From an uncultured Bacilli bacterium (GTDB lineage Bacteria > Bacillota_I > Bacilli_A > RF39 > UBA660), in contig CAKOKU010000010.1 in the NCBI GenBank assembly GCA_934095865.1, forward strand, positions 1-44,347: a stretch of 44,347 nt of DNA, in the 5' to 3' direction. The position numbers were made by a program, and so were the translations under genes. Shown piece after piece: positions 1-7,773 of the stretch (the stretch's first letter is position 1; the number at the start of each line of letters is the position of its first letter). The notes under the pieces are model-generated. The model ran no database searches. It was given only the letters and a program-made list of their open reading frames with translations, and was not told the DNA's origin.

Positions 1-77
1 TGGTGGACGCTATAGGACTCGAACCTATGACCCCCTGCTTGTAAGGCAGGTGCTCTAACCAACTGAGCTAAGCGTCC
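1..77 (-). tRNA. tRNA-Val (anticodon UAC)
   Basis: Read on the minus strand the sequence folds as a full cloverleaf. The acceptor stem is GGACGCT/AGCGTCC, the anticodon arm is CCTGC-CTTACAA-GCAGG with anticodon TAC, the T-loop is TTCGAGT, and the 3' CCA is encoded in the DNA at positions 1-3. It lies downstream of the spmB gene but has its own promoter. Confidence 0.96.
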
Positions 78-92
78 ATACATACATTTCAA

Positions 93-121
93 AATATACC
101 ATTTTCTGAAATCTTTGTCAA
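93..121 (-). promoter_or_regulatory. Housekeeping promoter of tRNA-Val
   Basis: Minus strand: a perfect -35 TTGACA (116-121), a 17-bp spacer and a -10 TATATT (93-98), about 15 bp upstream of the tRNA 5' end. Geometry and sequence match a sigmaA promoter. Confidence 0.8.
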
Positions 122-310
122 GAAAAACAATCATTTCTATTCAAATTAATCAATCATTAATAAGTATATATCAAACTTTTTGTTCTTTCCTTTTTTGAAG
201 GCATTTATAATTTATCATTTTTTAAGGTTCAAGTCAACCAATTATAACAATATTTTTTATAAATCAGCTATTTTTTGTTAATACTTCTATTATTTAAAAG
301 TTTTTTGATT

Positions 311-823
311 TTAACTTGCAAAAATTATATTGCATAATACAATAGCAGCTAATATTCCACATAAATCCGCAAACAAACCAACTTTTAGGGCATATCTACT
401 TTTCGTAATCTTAACACTACCAAAATACAGAGCCAAAACATATATTGTAGTATCTGTACAGCCTTGTAAAACGCTAGCAAGCAAACCATAAAAAGAATCA
501 ACGCCATATATTTTATAAATATTTGTCATCATTGCTAAAGAAGCATTCCCGGAAATAGGGCGTAAAAAAGCCATCGTCAGCAATTCTTTCGGCATATTTA
601 TTCGTGCAAAAAAATTACTAAATGGTGCCAAAATATAATTAAGGACTCCACTTTTAACAAACAAATTAATAGCAAAAACCATACCAACAACAGCTGGAAT
701 AATATCAAAAACTGTGTTTACTCCTTCTTTCGCCCCGTCCAAGAAAGTCTGATAAATATCCACTTTTTTAAAATAACTATATAAAACCACACCTAAAACC
801 AGCACCGGAATACAATAGTTCAA
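311..823 (-). CDS. spmB: Spore maturation protein SpmB
   Basis: A 170-residue polytopic membrane protein of the nucleoside-recognition (GATE) family. In sporulating Firmicutes SpmB acts with SpmA in dehydration of the spore core. Hydrophobic helices span almost the whole chain, and the family region around RPISGNASLAMM (about residues 88-99) is clear. The start is a TTG at 823, supported by a strong AGAGGTGAT box 4-5 bases upstream. It is the last gene of a dacB-spmA-spmB run, 13 bp after spmA, the same order as in Bacillus subtilis. Family and context agree, so the call is firm; the exact transported or sensed ligand is unknown for the family. Confidence 0.9.
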   Translation of the reverse strand: MNYCIPVLVLGVVLYSYFKKVDIYQTFLDGAKEGVNTVFDIIPAVVGMVFAINLFVKSGVLNYILAPFSNFFARINMPKELLTMAFLRPISGNASLAMMTNIYKIYGVDSFYGLLASVLQGCTDTTIYVLALYFGSVKITKSRYALKVGLFADLCGILAAIVLCNIIFAS

Positions 824-836
824 AAAATCACCTCTT

Positions 837-1424
837 TTAATATATTTTTTTATTTCTTTTTCTAATAATAAAATCTAAACTCAGCCCACATACAGAAGAA
901 ATACAAGTCGCAATTATACTAGGAACAATTATACTGGTAGGACTAAAACTACCAAAAGACATTCTAAGAGCAATTACGGTTGTTGGAATTATTGTTACCC
1001 CCGAAGTATTTAGTACTAAAAAGGTAATCATAGCTTCACTAGCAACATTCTTCTCTAAATTTTCCTCTTGCATTGATTTCATAGCTTCCAAGCCAAAGGG
1101 CGTTGCCGCCGAACCCATTCCAAGCATATTACAAGCAATATTAGAAGCAATATATCCAAGTGAAGGACTATCTTTTGGTAGACTGGGAAATAACCTGCTT
1201 AAAATTGGTCTGATTATCTTGCTAAAATTTTCTAACAAACCCGATTTTTCAGCAAGACTCATAATTCCCATCCATAAAATAATAACAGGAGCCATTCCAA
1301 AAACAATATCTAAACCAGAATTAACAGAATTTAAAATAGCTTCATTAATGCCAGCAACCCCACCTGTTAATAAAGAATAAATTATAGCACTACCTACTAA
1401 GAAAACCCAAATTACATTTATCAT
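837..1424 (-). CDS. spmA: Spore maturation protein SpmA
   Basis: A 195-residue membrane protein, partner of SpmB in spore core dehydration and heat resistance. It carries the nucleoside-recognition domain typical of SpmA, with the segment MAPVIILWMGIMSLAEKSGL (about residues 44-63) and the conserved NMLGMGSAATPFGLEAM stretch (about 99-115). The ATG at 1424 lies 6 bp past the dacB stop. The Shine-Dalgarno is weak (GGCGG inside the dacB end), which suggests translation coupled to dacB. It ends in a basic tail (RKRNKK). Confidence 0.92.
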   Translation of the reverse strand: MINVIWVFLVGSAIIYSLLTGGVAGINEAILNSVNSGLDIVFGMAPVIILWMGIMSLAEKSGLLENFSKIIRPILSRLFPSLPKDSPSLGYIASNIACNMLGMGSAATPFGLEAMKSMQEENLEKNVASEAMITFLVLNTSGVTIIPTTVIALRMSFGSFSPTSIIVPSIIATCISSVCGLSLDFIIRKRNKKIY

Positions 1425-1430
1425 ATTTAA

Positions 1431-2516
1431 CTACCGCCAAAAAATCAAGAAATCAATTATTTTTTGCAGCCAGCTTTTCTTTTCGTTTTTAATTTCTTTA
1501 TTATCCTTCAACACATATATAGGACGGCTTAATAATAATTTATTATCTATTTTAACCAAAACACTACCAACAATCTCATTATCACTATAATTATTTTTCT
1601 TTTCTAATTCATATTCAACCTTTATCTTTTTTTCTTCATCACGTGTCAATAAAGCTTTAATATCATCTTCTATATACAAATTATCATAAAAAATATTATT
1701 ATCTATTTTTATATTTCCCTTTTCTATAATTTTAACTAAATTATAATTTTTAAAATTTTTCTCATATAAATACTTATGTGTATTAAAATCATCACCATCA
1801 TTCAAAGTAACAACAACTAACAGTTTATCATCTTTCTTCGCTGCTGTAACTAAAGTCCTTCTTGCTAATTTTGTAAAACCAGTCTTACCACCAATACAGT
1901 ACTTATAACTACTTAAAAGACGATTTTTATTATGCCATTCATAAGTTTTATAATTGGTCGTCACAATATGCTTTTTAGTTCCCGTTATTTTAACAAATTC
2001 CTCATTTTTTATAGCATAGCTCATTAATAATGCCATATCATAAGCCGTTGAAGTATTACCAGTTTTATTTTCATCTTCCAAACCACTTGAATTGATAAAA
2101 TTAGTATTATTCATTCCCAGCTCATGAGCTTTTCTATTCATAAGGTTTGCAAATTCTTCCATACTCCCACCAACAAAACGAGCAATTTCAATCGCAGCAT
2201 CATTTCCACTTCTCAGTAACAAACCATATAACAGGTCTCGCAAACTTATTTCTTCCCCTACTTCAATATAAATATTTGATCCATATGCTTTTAATACATC
2301 CTTAGATATAGTTACTTTACTATTTAAATCAGCATTTTCAATGGCAATAATAGCAGTCATTATTTTAGTAGTACTAGCAATTAACATTTCATCATTGATA
2401 TTACTTCCTTCTAATACTCGTCCAGAATATCCATCCATAACAATATAACTAGAATTTGCTAGCACCTTAAAAGGCACTAATAAAAGAAACATTATCATTA
2501 CTACATATTTTTTCAT
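1431..2516 (-). CDS. dacB: D-alanyl-D-alanine carboxypeptidase, sporulation type (DacB/DacF-like)
   Basis: A 361-residue penicillin-binding protein of peptidase family S11 that trims the terminal D-Ala of peptidoglycan stem peptides, here probably in the spore cortex. A signal peptide or membrane anchor occupies residues 1-20. The three active-site motifs are intact: STTK at 48-51 (nucleophile Ser48), SGN at 103-105 and KTG at 211-213. A C-terminal amphipathic and aromatic tail (about 347-361) resembles the membrane anchor of low-molecular-weight PBPs. The ATG at 2516 follows a clear TAGGTGAT box. It heads the operon with spmA and spmB, and a sigmaE-like promoter lies just upstream, so mother-cell expression is likely. 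Confidence 0.92.
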   Translation of the reverse strand: MKKYVVMIMFLLLVPFKVLANSSYIVMDGYSGRVLEGSNINDEMLIASTTKIMTAIIAIENADLNSKVTISKDVLKAYGSNIYIEVGEEISLRDLLYGLLLRSGNDAAIEIARFVGGSMEEFANLMNRKAHELGMNNTNFINSSGLEDENKTGNTSTAYDMALLMSYAIKNEEFVKITGTKKHIVTTNYKTYEWHNKNRLLSSYKYCIGGKTGFTKLARRTLVTAAKKDDKLLVVVTLNDGDDFNTHKYLYEKNFKNYNLVKIIEKGNIKIDNNIFYDNLYIEDDIKALLTRDEEKKIKVEYELEKKNNYSDNEIVGSVLVKIDNKLLLSRPIYVLKDNKEIKNEKKSWLQKIIDFLIFWR

Positions 2517-2533
2517 AAGCTATCACCTAATTA

Positions 2534-2562
2534 AAAGTATGTTTTCACTGATAAATCTATAC
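2534..2562 (-). promoter_or_regulatory. SigmaE-like promoter for dacB-spmA-spmB
   Basis: Minus strand: -35 GTATAGA (2556-2562), exactly 14 bp, then -10 CATACTTT (2534-2541), ending 17 bp before the dacB ATG. The 7-14-8 layout and the CATAC -10 fit the sigmaE consensus (kmATATT-N14-CATACAHT). The B. subtilis dacB operon is known to be sigmaE-dependent; use here is inferred. Confidence 0.6.
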
Positions 2563-2568
2563 TTTAAA

Positions 2569-2751
2569 CTATTTTTTTACTATAAAATATAAACATAAAA
2601 GTGCTAAAAAAAAGCCAATATTGCCAATACAAGTCATTATATATTCAAAAAAACTGTAACCAATAACTAACATATTGATATTCAAAATAACAAAACATAA
2701 ATAATTACTAATAAATATAGTTGCAATCAGCTTAATAAATACTCTATCCAT
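2569..2751 (-). CDS. Possible small membrane protein (60 aa)
   Basis: An open frame of 60 codons with two predicted transmembrane stretches (about residues 7-30 and 36-57) and a KK end. It is collinear with dacB but lies upstream of the sigmaE-like promoter. There is no recognisable Shine-Dalgarno before the ATG at 2751, which is unusual in this genome, so it may be chance. I recognise no family. Confidence 0.3.
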   Translation of the reverse strand: MDRVFIKLIATIFISNYLCFVILNINMLVIGYSFFEYIMTCIGNIGFFLALLCLYFIVKK

Positions 2752-2807
2752 ACTAAAATATATTTCTATTTTAAAAAAAATATTATATAATTAACTAGGT
2801 GATGAAA

Positions 2808-3620
2808 ATGAATATAATAAGATATGTGATTTTAGGTATTATTCAAGGCTTAACAGAACCTTTGCCTATATCAAGTAGTGGCCATCTTTTAATCTTTAGA
2901 GAATTGTTCAACACAAATATGTTTAATGATTTAAACTTTGAGATTATTGTCAATTTTGGCTCTTTTATTGCTATTTTATTAATTTTCTGGAAAGATATTG
3001 TAAAATTAGTAACTAGCTTTTTCAAATATTTATTTGGTAAGAAAAAAGAACGAGCAAAATACTATGATGATTTCAAATATTGTATGTTAATTGTCGTAGG
3101 TAGTATTCCTGTTGGTATTATTGGCTTATTATTTAAAGATAAAATTGAGGCACTAGCATCAGTTAAAGAAGTAGGTATTGCTTTAATCGTAACAGCAATT
3201 TCCCTTTTCTTAGTTAAATCAAGTAATGGTAAGAAAAAAGACAAAGATATAACATATAAAGATGCTATTATCATTGGTTTATGTCAAATGGTTGCCCTAC
3301 TTCCTGGTATTTCTAGAAGTGGTATGACATTAGTTGGCTGCTTACTTTGCCATCTAAGTCGTGAGTCAGCTCTTAAATATACATTTATGCTATATTTTCC
3401 TGTCTCAGTAGCGTCTTTTGGTTTAAGTACTATTGATATAATTAAAACTGGGATCGACACAAGTTTATTAGTTAGCTATACATTAGGTATGATCGCCGCT
3501 GGTATTGTTACCTACTTTACTTACGGTTGGTTATCTAACATTGTTAAAAATGGTAAACTTTGGAAATTCTCTATCTATTGCCTTGTTGTAGCATTATTTA
3601 TATTTATTTATTTTAGATAA
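2808..3620 (+). CDS. uppP: Undecaprenyl-diphosphatase UppP (BacA)
   Basis: A membrane phosphatase that regenerates undecaprenyl phosphate, the lipid carrier for peptidoglycan and wall polymers; members also confer bacitracin resistance. Both family signatures are present: QGLTEPLPISSSGHL near the N terminus and PGISRSGMT in the second half, with about eight hydrophobic helices. The start is put at the ATG at 2808, because AGGTGA (2797-2802) lies 5 bases before it. The in-frame GTG at 2799 is part of that ribosome binding site and cannot be the start. Product 270 residues, normal for the family. A terminator follows at once. Confidence 0.95.
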   Translation: MNIIRYVILGIIQGLTEPLPISSSGHLLIFRELFNTNMFNDLNFEIIVNFGSFIAILLIFWKDIVKLVTSFFKYLFGKKKERAKYYDDFKYCMLIVVGSIPVGIIGLLFKDKIEALASVKEVGIALIVTAISLFLVKSSNGKKKDKDITYKDAIIIGLCQMVALLPGISRSGMTLVGCLLCHLSRESALKYTFMLYFPVSVASFGLSTIDIIKTGIDTSLLVSYTLGMIAAGIVTYFTYGWLSNIVKNGKLWKFSIYCLVVALFIFIYFR

Positions 3621-3634
3621 TACTTTTAATCACT

Positions 3635-3659
3635 AAGCATCTTAACGGATGCTTTTTTT
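3635..3659 (+). terminator. Intrinsic terminator after uppP
   Basis: Stem AAGCATC/GATGCTT with a 6-nt loop followed by a run of seven T. Confidence 0.85.
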
Positions 3660-3663
3660 ATGC

Positions 3664-3832
3664 TATAATAACATTATAAATCCACAATTAGAAAACCATT
3701 ATTAATTTATAATTTAAATAACTCCTAAAGAAGTGAAAAATGGGCGAACTTTTCCCAGAAAAAGGCCTGAATAATTAATTAAAAAAATGGTCATAATAAA
3801 AATAATTGTTAAAATAATCATCGGAGGTTTTT
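3664..3832 (+). promoter_or_regulatory. Promoter and long structured leader of the recombinase gene
   Basis: TATAAT at 3664-3669 has a weak -35 (TTAACG, 16 bp away), which would give a leader of about 155 nt. The leader holds competing pairings: AGAAGT (3729-3734) with ACTTTT (3748-3753), and TGGG (3741-3744) with CCCA (3754-3757), interleaved. A GGCC/GGTC stem follows (about 3764-3792). CTCC at 3722-3725 can pair with GGAG of the GGAGG ribosome binding site just before the ATG. The pairings are seen by eye; a regulatory role is inference. Confidence 0.35.
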
Positions 3833-4906
3833 ATGGGGAGAAAAGGAGAAAGCATCTTTAAAAGAAAAGATGGTAGATTTGAAGCTAGGTATGTCAAAGA
3901 CTATAAAAATGATGTCCCAAACTACGGATATATCTATGGTAAATCGTACAGCGAGGTAAAAGAAAAGCGACGTTTAATAACAATTGAAATTGAAAAGAAA
4001 AAAATCAATTATGCCAATAAAGAAAAATTTAATTACTATATTTATAAATGGTTAGAAGGAAAAAAAGATAAAATCAAAAAATCAAGCTATGCTACTTATT
4101 TAAATAAAGTCAAAAAGCATCTTCTTCCAGATTTAGGTGAATGCCAAGTTAATATAATTAACCGCGAATTCATTGAAGAATATCTCAAGAATAAAGCTAT
4201 ATTTTTGGAAACTAACACAGTCCATGAACTGGGAATGATTCTTAAACAAATCATAAAAGAAAATACTCTAAATATTGATTTTGATATTCCAATCAAAAAG
4301 AAAAAACCAATTGAAGTATTTCAAAGTGAAGAAATAAAAAGATTAGAAAATAACACACTTATTAGTGATAATCCTTATATTATCGGAATTGGTCTCTCAC
4401 TATATACAGGAATTCGTATTGGCGAACTTTGTGCCCTTAAAAAAGAAAATTTTGATTTAGATAATCAATTAATATATATAAATCATACTTTAATAAGAGT
4501 CAATTCAGATAATTATAGCACTAAAACCCGAGTTATTTTAGATGATCCTAAAACAGCCAATTCCAATCGTGTTGTACCAATTGCCAATAAATTACTTGTG
4601 CCTTTAAAAGAATATCTAGCTAAGATTCCTAACGACAATTACTACTTTCTTACTAATTCTTATCATTATATGGAACCACGTAGCTATTACAACAAGTATC
4701 TTTATTATTTGAAAAAATGGGGTATTAAAAAGCATAAGTTTCATACTTTAAGACACACTTTTGCTACCAACGCCATTGAAAAAAATATGGATGTTAAGGC
4801 TTTAGCGGAAGTTCTAGGCCATTCTAATGTCAGCATTACTCTTAATCTTTACGTTCATCCATCAATTAATTATAAAAGAGAATGCATTGATAAAATTTAT
4901 AACTAA
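3833..4906 (+). CDS. Tyrosine recombinase / phage-type integrase
   Basis: A 357-residue integrase. Residues 1-55 form an AP2-like arm-binding domain (KGESIFKRKDGRFEARY), about 60-150 the core-binding domain, and 165-357 the catalytic domain. Catalytic residues are all visible: Arg195 (TGIRIGEL), Lys240, His304 and Arg307 (HTLRH), His330 (LGHSN) and nucleophile Tyr340. GGAGG sits just before the ATG. It stands alone: no excisionase, phage or conjugation genes are near, and neighbours on both sides are chromosomal. It may be an integrase left from an element or a resident invertase acting on a distant site. It is intact and looks active. Confidence 0.9.
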   Translation: MGRKGESIFKRKDGRFEARYVKDYKNDVPNYGYIYGKSYSEVKEKRRLITIEIEKKKINYANKEKFNYYIYKWLEGKKDKIKKSSYATYLNKVKKHLLPDLGECQVNIINREFIEEYLKNKAIFLETNTVHELGMILKQIIKENTLNIDFDIPIKKKKPIEVFQSEEIKRLENNTLISDNPYIIGIGLSLYTGIRIGELCALKKENFDLDNQLIYINHTLIRVNSDNYSTKTRVILDDPKTANSNRVVPIANKLLVPLKEYLAKIPNDNYYFLTNSYHYMEPRSYYNKYLYYLKKWGIKKHKFHTLRHTFATNAIEKNMDVKALAEVLGHSNVSITLNLYVHPSINYKRECIDKIYN

Positions 4907-4957
4907 AAAACTACTAACATTAAGAATTATAATTTTCTTAAATATTAGTAGTTTTTT
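4907..4957. terminator. Bidirectional terminator between recombinase and glycosyltransferase
   Basis: AAAACTACTAA (4907-4917) pairs with TTAGTAGTTTT (4945-4955), with inner TTAAGAA/TTCTTAA pairing. T runs are present on both strands, serving the two convergent genes. Confidence 0.75.
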
Positions 4958-6648
4958 TATTTATTTAAAACATAATATGTGGACGAAATATCTCCATCAA
5001 TTTCTTTAATAACCGTTCTATCTTTAAAATCAGTATTCTCTATGATTTTTTGAATTACTTCATCTTTATTTAGCCAATTTTTTACACAGACTATTGCTTT
5101 ATCTGTACTCTTTATAACTTCATCATTAAGTAGTAAAGAATAATCATACTTAGTATCATCAATTATTAAATGTTCTTTATAAATAGTAAACTCCGGCATA
5201 GATGATAAATGAGTAAAATTATTATCATAAACATAAATAAATGGAATATCAGCATTTTCGTTAGCTAACGTCAAGACATCTTGATAATCATGATATAAAT
5301 AAACCAGTTGATTATAAGAATAGCTATAAATATTCCAACCGATTATAGCCGCAACAAATATAGGATAAAAATACTTATTAGAAAAGATATTTATAAAAAT
5401 ATAAGTCAGTAATAAAGCAATACTTGGAAATAAAATCATAATATATCTTGAAGTATAATCGTATCCTAAATATGGTGCTTCTAAAGAAACCGCTACTAAA
5501 TAAATGATTATTGGAACTATTAAGTTAGCCAAAAACAATTTATTTTCTATTTTCTTATGAGAATAACAATACCAAGCTACTCCGATGACTAATACAATTA
5601 AACCAAATTTCCAGAAATAGTCTAAACTAAACATTCTGATAATGGCACTTAAAAAATAATTAAAATTATTAACAAATGATGTATCACCCGCACTGCTAAC
5701 GCCTCGTGAAGAAAATAAAATATGATAAATTGAGGCTGGGAAGAACAAGATAGCGGCTACTACGGCTCCAACATGGCAAATAAAGTATTTTAACCATTTT
5801 TTGTAATCTTTTTTTGCAAACAAATAAATCGTATTTACAAAAAACAAGGCTAAAACATAAATACTAAAGTAATATTGAGTAAGAAAACCAGCAAATATGC
5901 ATATTAACCATGGCCAATAGTTTTTTATTTCATAGTTTTCTTTAATAAGTTTTACTGTCAGATATAAATACCATGTTCCAAAAAATGTTAACATCATATA
6001 CATTCGATGAAAACTAACCGTACTTACTGCCCCAACACTTAAACCATACATTAAAATTGCTGGTATCTTTAACTTCTCCATTTTTAGTTTTGTACATATC
6101 TTCGCTAACATTATTAGACTACTAACAAATAAAATAATATTCAGTGTAAAGCCAATATATTTAGTAAAATGACCATAAAATATAGTAGACACTAAGTGCA
6201 TAGCAAAATAAAACATTGGCGGATGAACATCATAAGTCTGATTAATATAAACTGAGCGGTAATTAAAGACATCACCCGAACCTACTCTTAAATATTCCAA
6301 TGCTTCCTTGCTAGATTTCCAAGTGGGAATCTCTTGATAAAGCTCTTCGTTAACATCATAATTAGTATAATCATTCTTATTACTATCATGAATAAATTGA
6401 AATAAAGTCTTTATATTATTTTGAGGCAAGACTTGGTTATATAAAATATCCATATTAAAAGCCGCATATCCATATGGACGGTATACATTATCATACCTGT
6501 AATTACTTGAACCATAAGAAAACATTTCATCCTCATGAAAACCATTTTTTTGCGTTATAAAATAACTCATAACACCAACACAGAGTAATATGGAAAGAAT
6601 AAGCCCCCAATTATTCTTTATATATGTCTTCATCTTTTCTATAACCAT
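4957..6648 (-). CDS. GT-C (GT39-like) membrane glycosyltransferase
   Basis: A 563-residue polytopic protein with about ten to twelve transmembrane helices and a soluble C-terminal part. The first luminal loop carries an acidic pair in FHEDEMFSYGSS (Asp40-Glu41), and a later loop has DVHPPMFYF. Both are hallmarks of GT-C enzymes of the GT39/ArnT type, which use a polyprenyl-phosphate sugar to glycosylate a protein or glycan outside the membrane. Donor and acceptor cannot be told. The ATG at 6648 has AGGAG 7-8 bases upstream, so the 38-bp overlap with the end of rmuC is real and the two genes are probably translationally coupled. Confidence 0.75.
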   Translation of the reverse strand: MVIEKMKTYIKNNWGLILSILLCVGVMSYFITQKNGFHEDEMFSYGSSNYRYDNVYRPYGYAAFNMDILYNQVLPQNNIKTLFQFIHDSNKNDYTNYDVNEELYQEIPTWKSSKEALEYLRVGSGDVFNYRSVYINQTYDVHPPMFYFAMHLVSTIFYGHFTKYIGFTLNIILFVSSLIMLAKICTKLKMEKLKIPAILMYGLSVGAVSTVSFHRMYMMLTFFGTWYLYLTVKLIKENYEIKNYWPWLICIFAGFLTQYYFSIYVLALFFVNTIYLFAKKDYKKWLKYFICHVGAVVAAILFFPASIYHILFSSRGVSSAGDTSFVNNFNYFLSAIIRMFSLDYFWKFGLIVLVIGVAWYCYSHKKIENKLFLANLIVPIIIYLVAVSLEAPYLGYDYTSRYIMILFPSIALLLTYIFINIFSNKYFYPIFVAAIIGWNIYSYSYNQLVYLYHDYQDVLTLANENADIPFIYVYDNNFTHLSSMPEFTIYKEHLIIDDTKYDYSLLLNDEVIKSTDKAIVCVKNWLNKDEVIQKIIENTDFKDRTVIKEIDGDISSTYYVLNK

Positions 6649-7726
6649 CAGAATACTCCTCCATTTTTAAATTACCTTCATTAATACTCGCAAACCTTTT
6701 TGTAATCTTATCAGTAGTAATATTAATATCTTTCACATCTTTAGTTACCACATCAATACTTTTAGCTAAATGTTCCCATCTTAATCTGTATTTACCAAAT
6801 TCATTACTTAACTTGTTTAATTCTTCAGCAATTATCTTGGCATATTTATCTCTTTTTATATTCTTTAATATCATATTTATAGTTGACAAAGTACTAACTA
6901 AGGTCGTTGGTGAAGTCAACCAAACTTTATTATTATAAGCATAACTTACCAAATCAGGATGATAAGCATTTATTTCTGCAAATATAGCTTCGGCTGGCAA
7001 AAAAAGAATAGCTTCATCACTAGTTTCTCCTGGGACAATATATTTGGTTTTAATAGCATCAATATGTTTTTTAACATCACTTTTAAAAGCACGTTCATAG
7101 ACCTTTCGCGTTTCTAAAGGTATTTTTCTATCAATCATTCTTTCATAATTTTCTAGAGGAAACTTACTATCAATACAAATTGTTTTCATTGGTTCTGGAG
7201 CAAAGATAACACAATCAGCAATATAACCATTAGATAAATGATATTGTAAGCGGTAAACACTAGAATTATTATCTCCAAACACACTACTAAGTATATATGC
7301 CAAACTTACTTCCCCGAATATTCCTCTCGTTTTTTTATCTGTTAGTACACTTTGTAAAGATATAATATCACTACTTAAGTTATCAATTCTTTTTTGAGCC
7401 TCATCTATTTTACTTAATCTTTCCAAAATATTATTAAAAGTTCTATTCGTTTTTTCAAAATTTTCATCCAAGTTAGTATTAACTTTTTCATTAATTTTTA
7501 AAAGACTATCTTTTATTTCATCATTTAAAACTTTAAAATCACTATTTATATTTTTACTTAAATCAAATTTAAAGTCTAATATATCTTTGGTTAAGCCTGT
7601 TTCTAATTTGCCTAATCTAGCTACTATATCACTATTATTAGAAGATCTAGTATTTTTTATAATAATCCCCAAAAGAACTAAAATAACCAAAACCAAACCT
7701 ATAACTACATAAATCAAATACTCCAT
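6611..7726 (-). CDS. rmuC: DNA recombination protein RmuC
   Basis: A 371-residue RmuC-family protein. Residues 1-23 are one transmembrane helix, 24-125 a coiled coil, and 130-320 the RmuC nuclease-like core with RGIFGEVSLAYIL (about 134-146) and DSKFPLENYERM (about 186-197). In Escherichia coli RmuC limits inversions at short inverted repeats; its fold is related to PD-(D/E)xK nucleases. The ATG at 7726 follows AGAGGT. The end overlaps the downstream glycosyltransferase, and an RNase J paralogue lies upstream across a hairpin terminator. Confidence 0.9.
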   Translation of the reverse strand: MEYLIYVVIGLVLVILVLLGIIIKNTRSSNNSDIVARLGKLETGLTKDILDFKFDLSKNINSDFKVLNDEIKDSLLKINEKVNTNLDENFEKTNRTFNNILERLSKIDEAQKRIDNLSSDIISLQSVLTDKKTRGIFGEVSLAYILSSVFGDNNSSVYRLQYHLSNGYIADCVIFAPEPMKTICIDSKFPLENYERMIDRKIPLETRKVYERAFKSDVKKHIDAIKTKYIVPGETSDEAILFLPAEAIFAEINAYHPDLVSYAYNNKVWLTSPTTLVSTLSTINMILKNIKRDKYAKIIAEELNKLSNEFGKYRLRWEHLAKSIDVVTKDVKDINITTDKITKRFASINEGNLKMEEYSDGYRKDEDIYKE

Positions 7727-7742
7727 TTTTACCTCTTTAAAA

Positions 7743-7773
7743 GAAGAAGTATAATTACTAACTATACTTCTTG
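7743..7773 (-). terminator. Terminator overlapping the end of the RNase J-like gene
   Basis: Minus strand hairpin AAGAAGTATA/TATACTTCTT with a 9-nt loop, then CTTTT. The stem overlaps the stop codon of the 7762-9417 gene. Confidence 0.6.

Noticed and set aside
2843..3274. Minus-strand frames inside uppP
   Set aside because: They lie opposite a clear uppP with its own ribosome site and have no site of their own.
3729..3757. Compact H-type pseudoknot in the recombinase leader as a known riboswitch
   Set aside because: The third loop would be 0-2 nt, too short for the stem; it fits no class I know, so only competing hairpins are reported.
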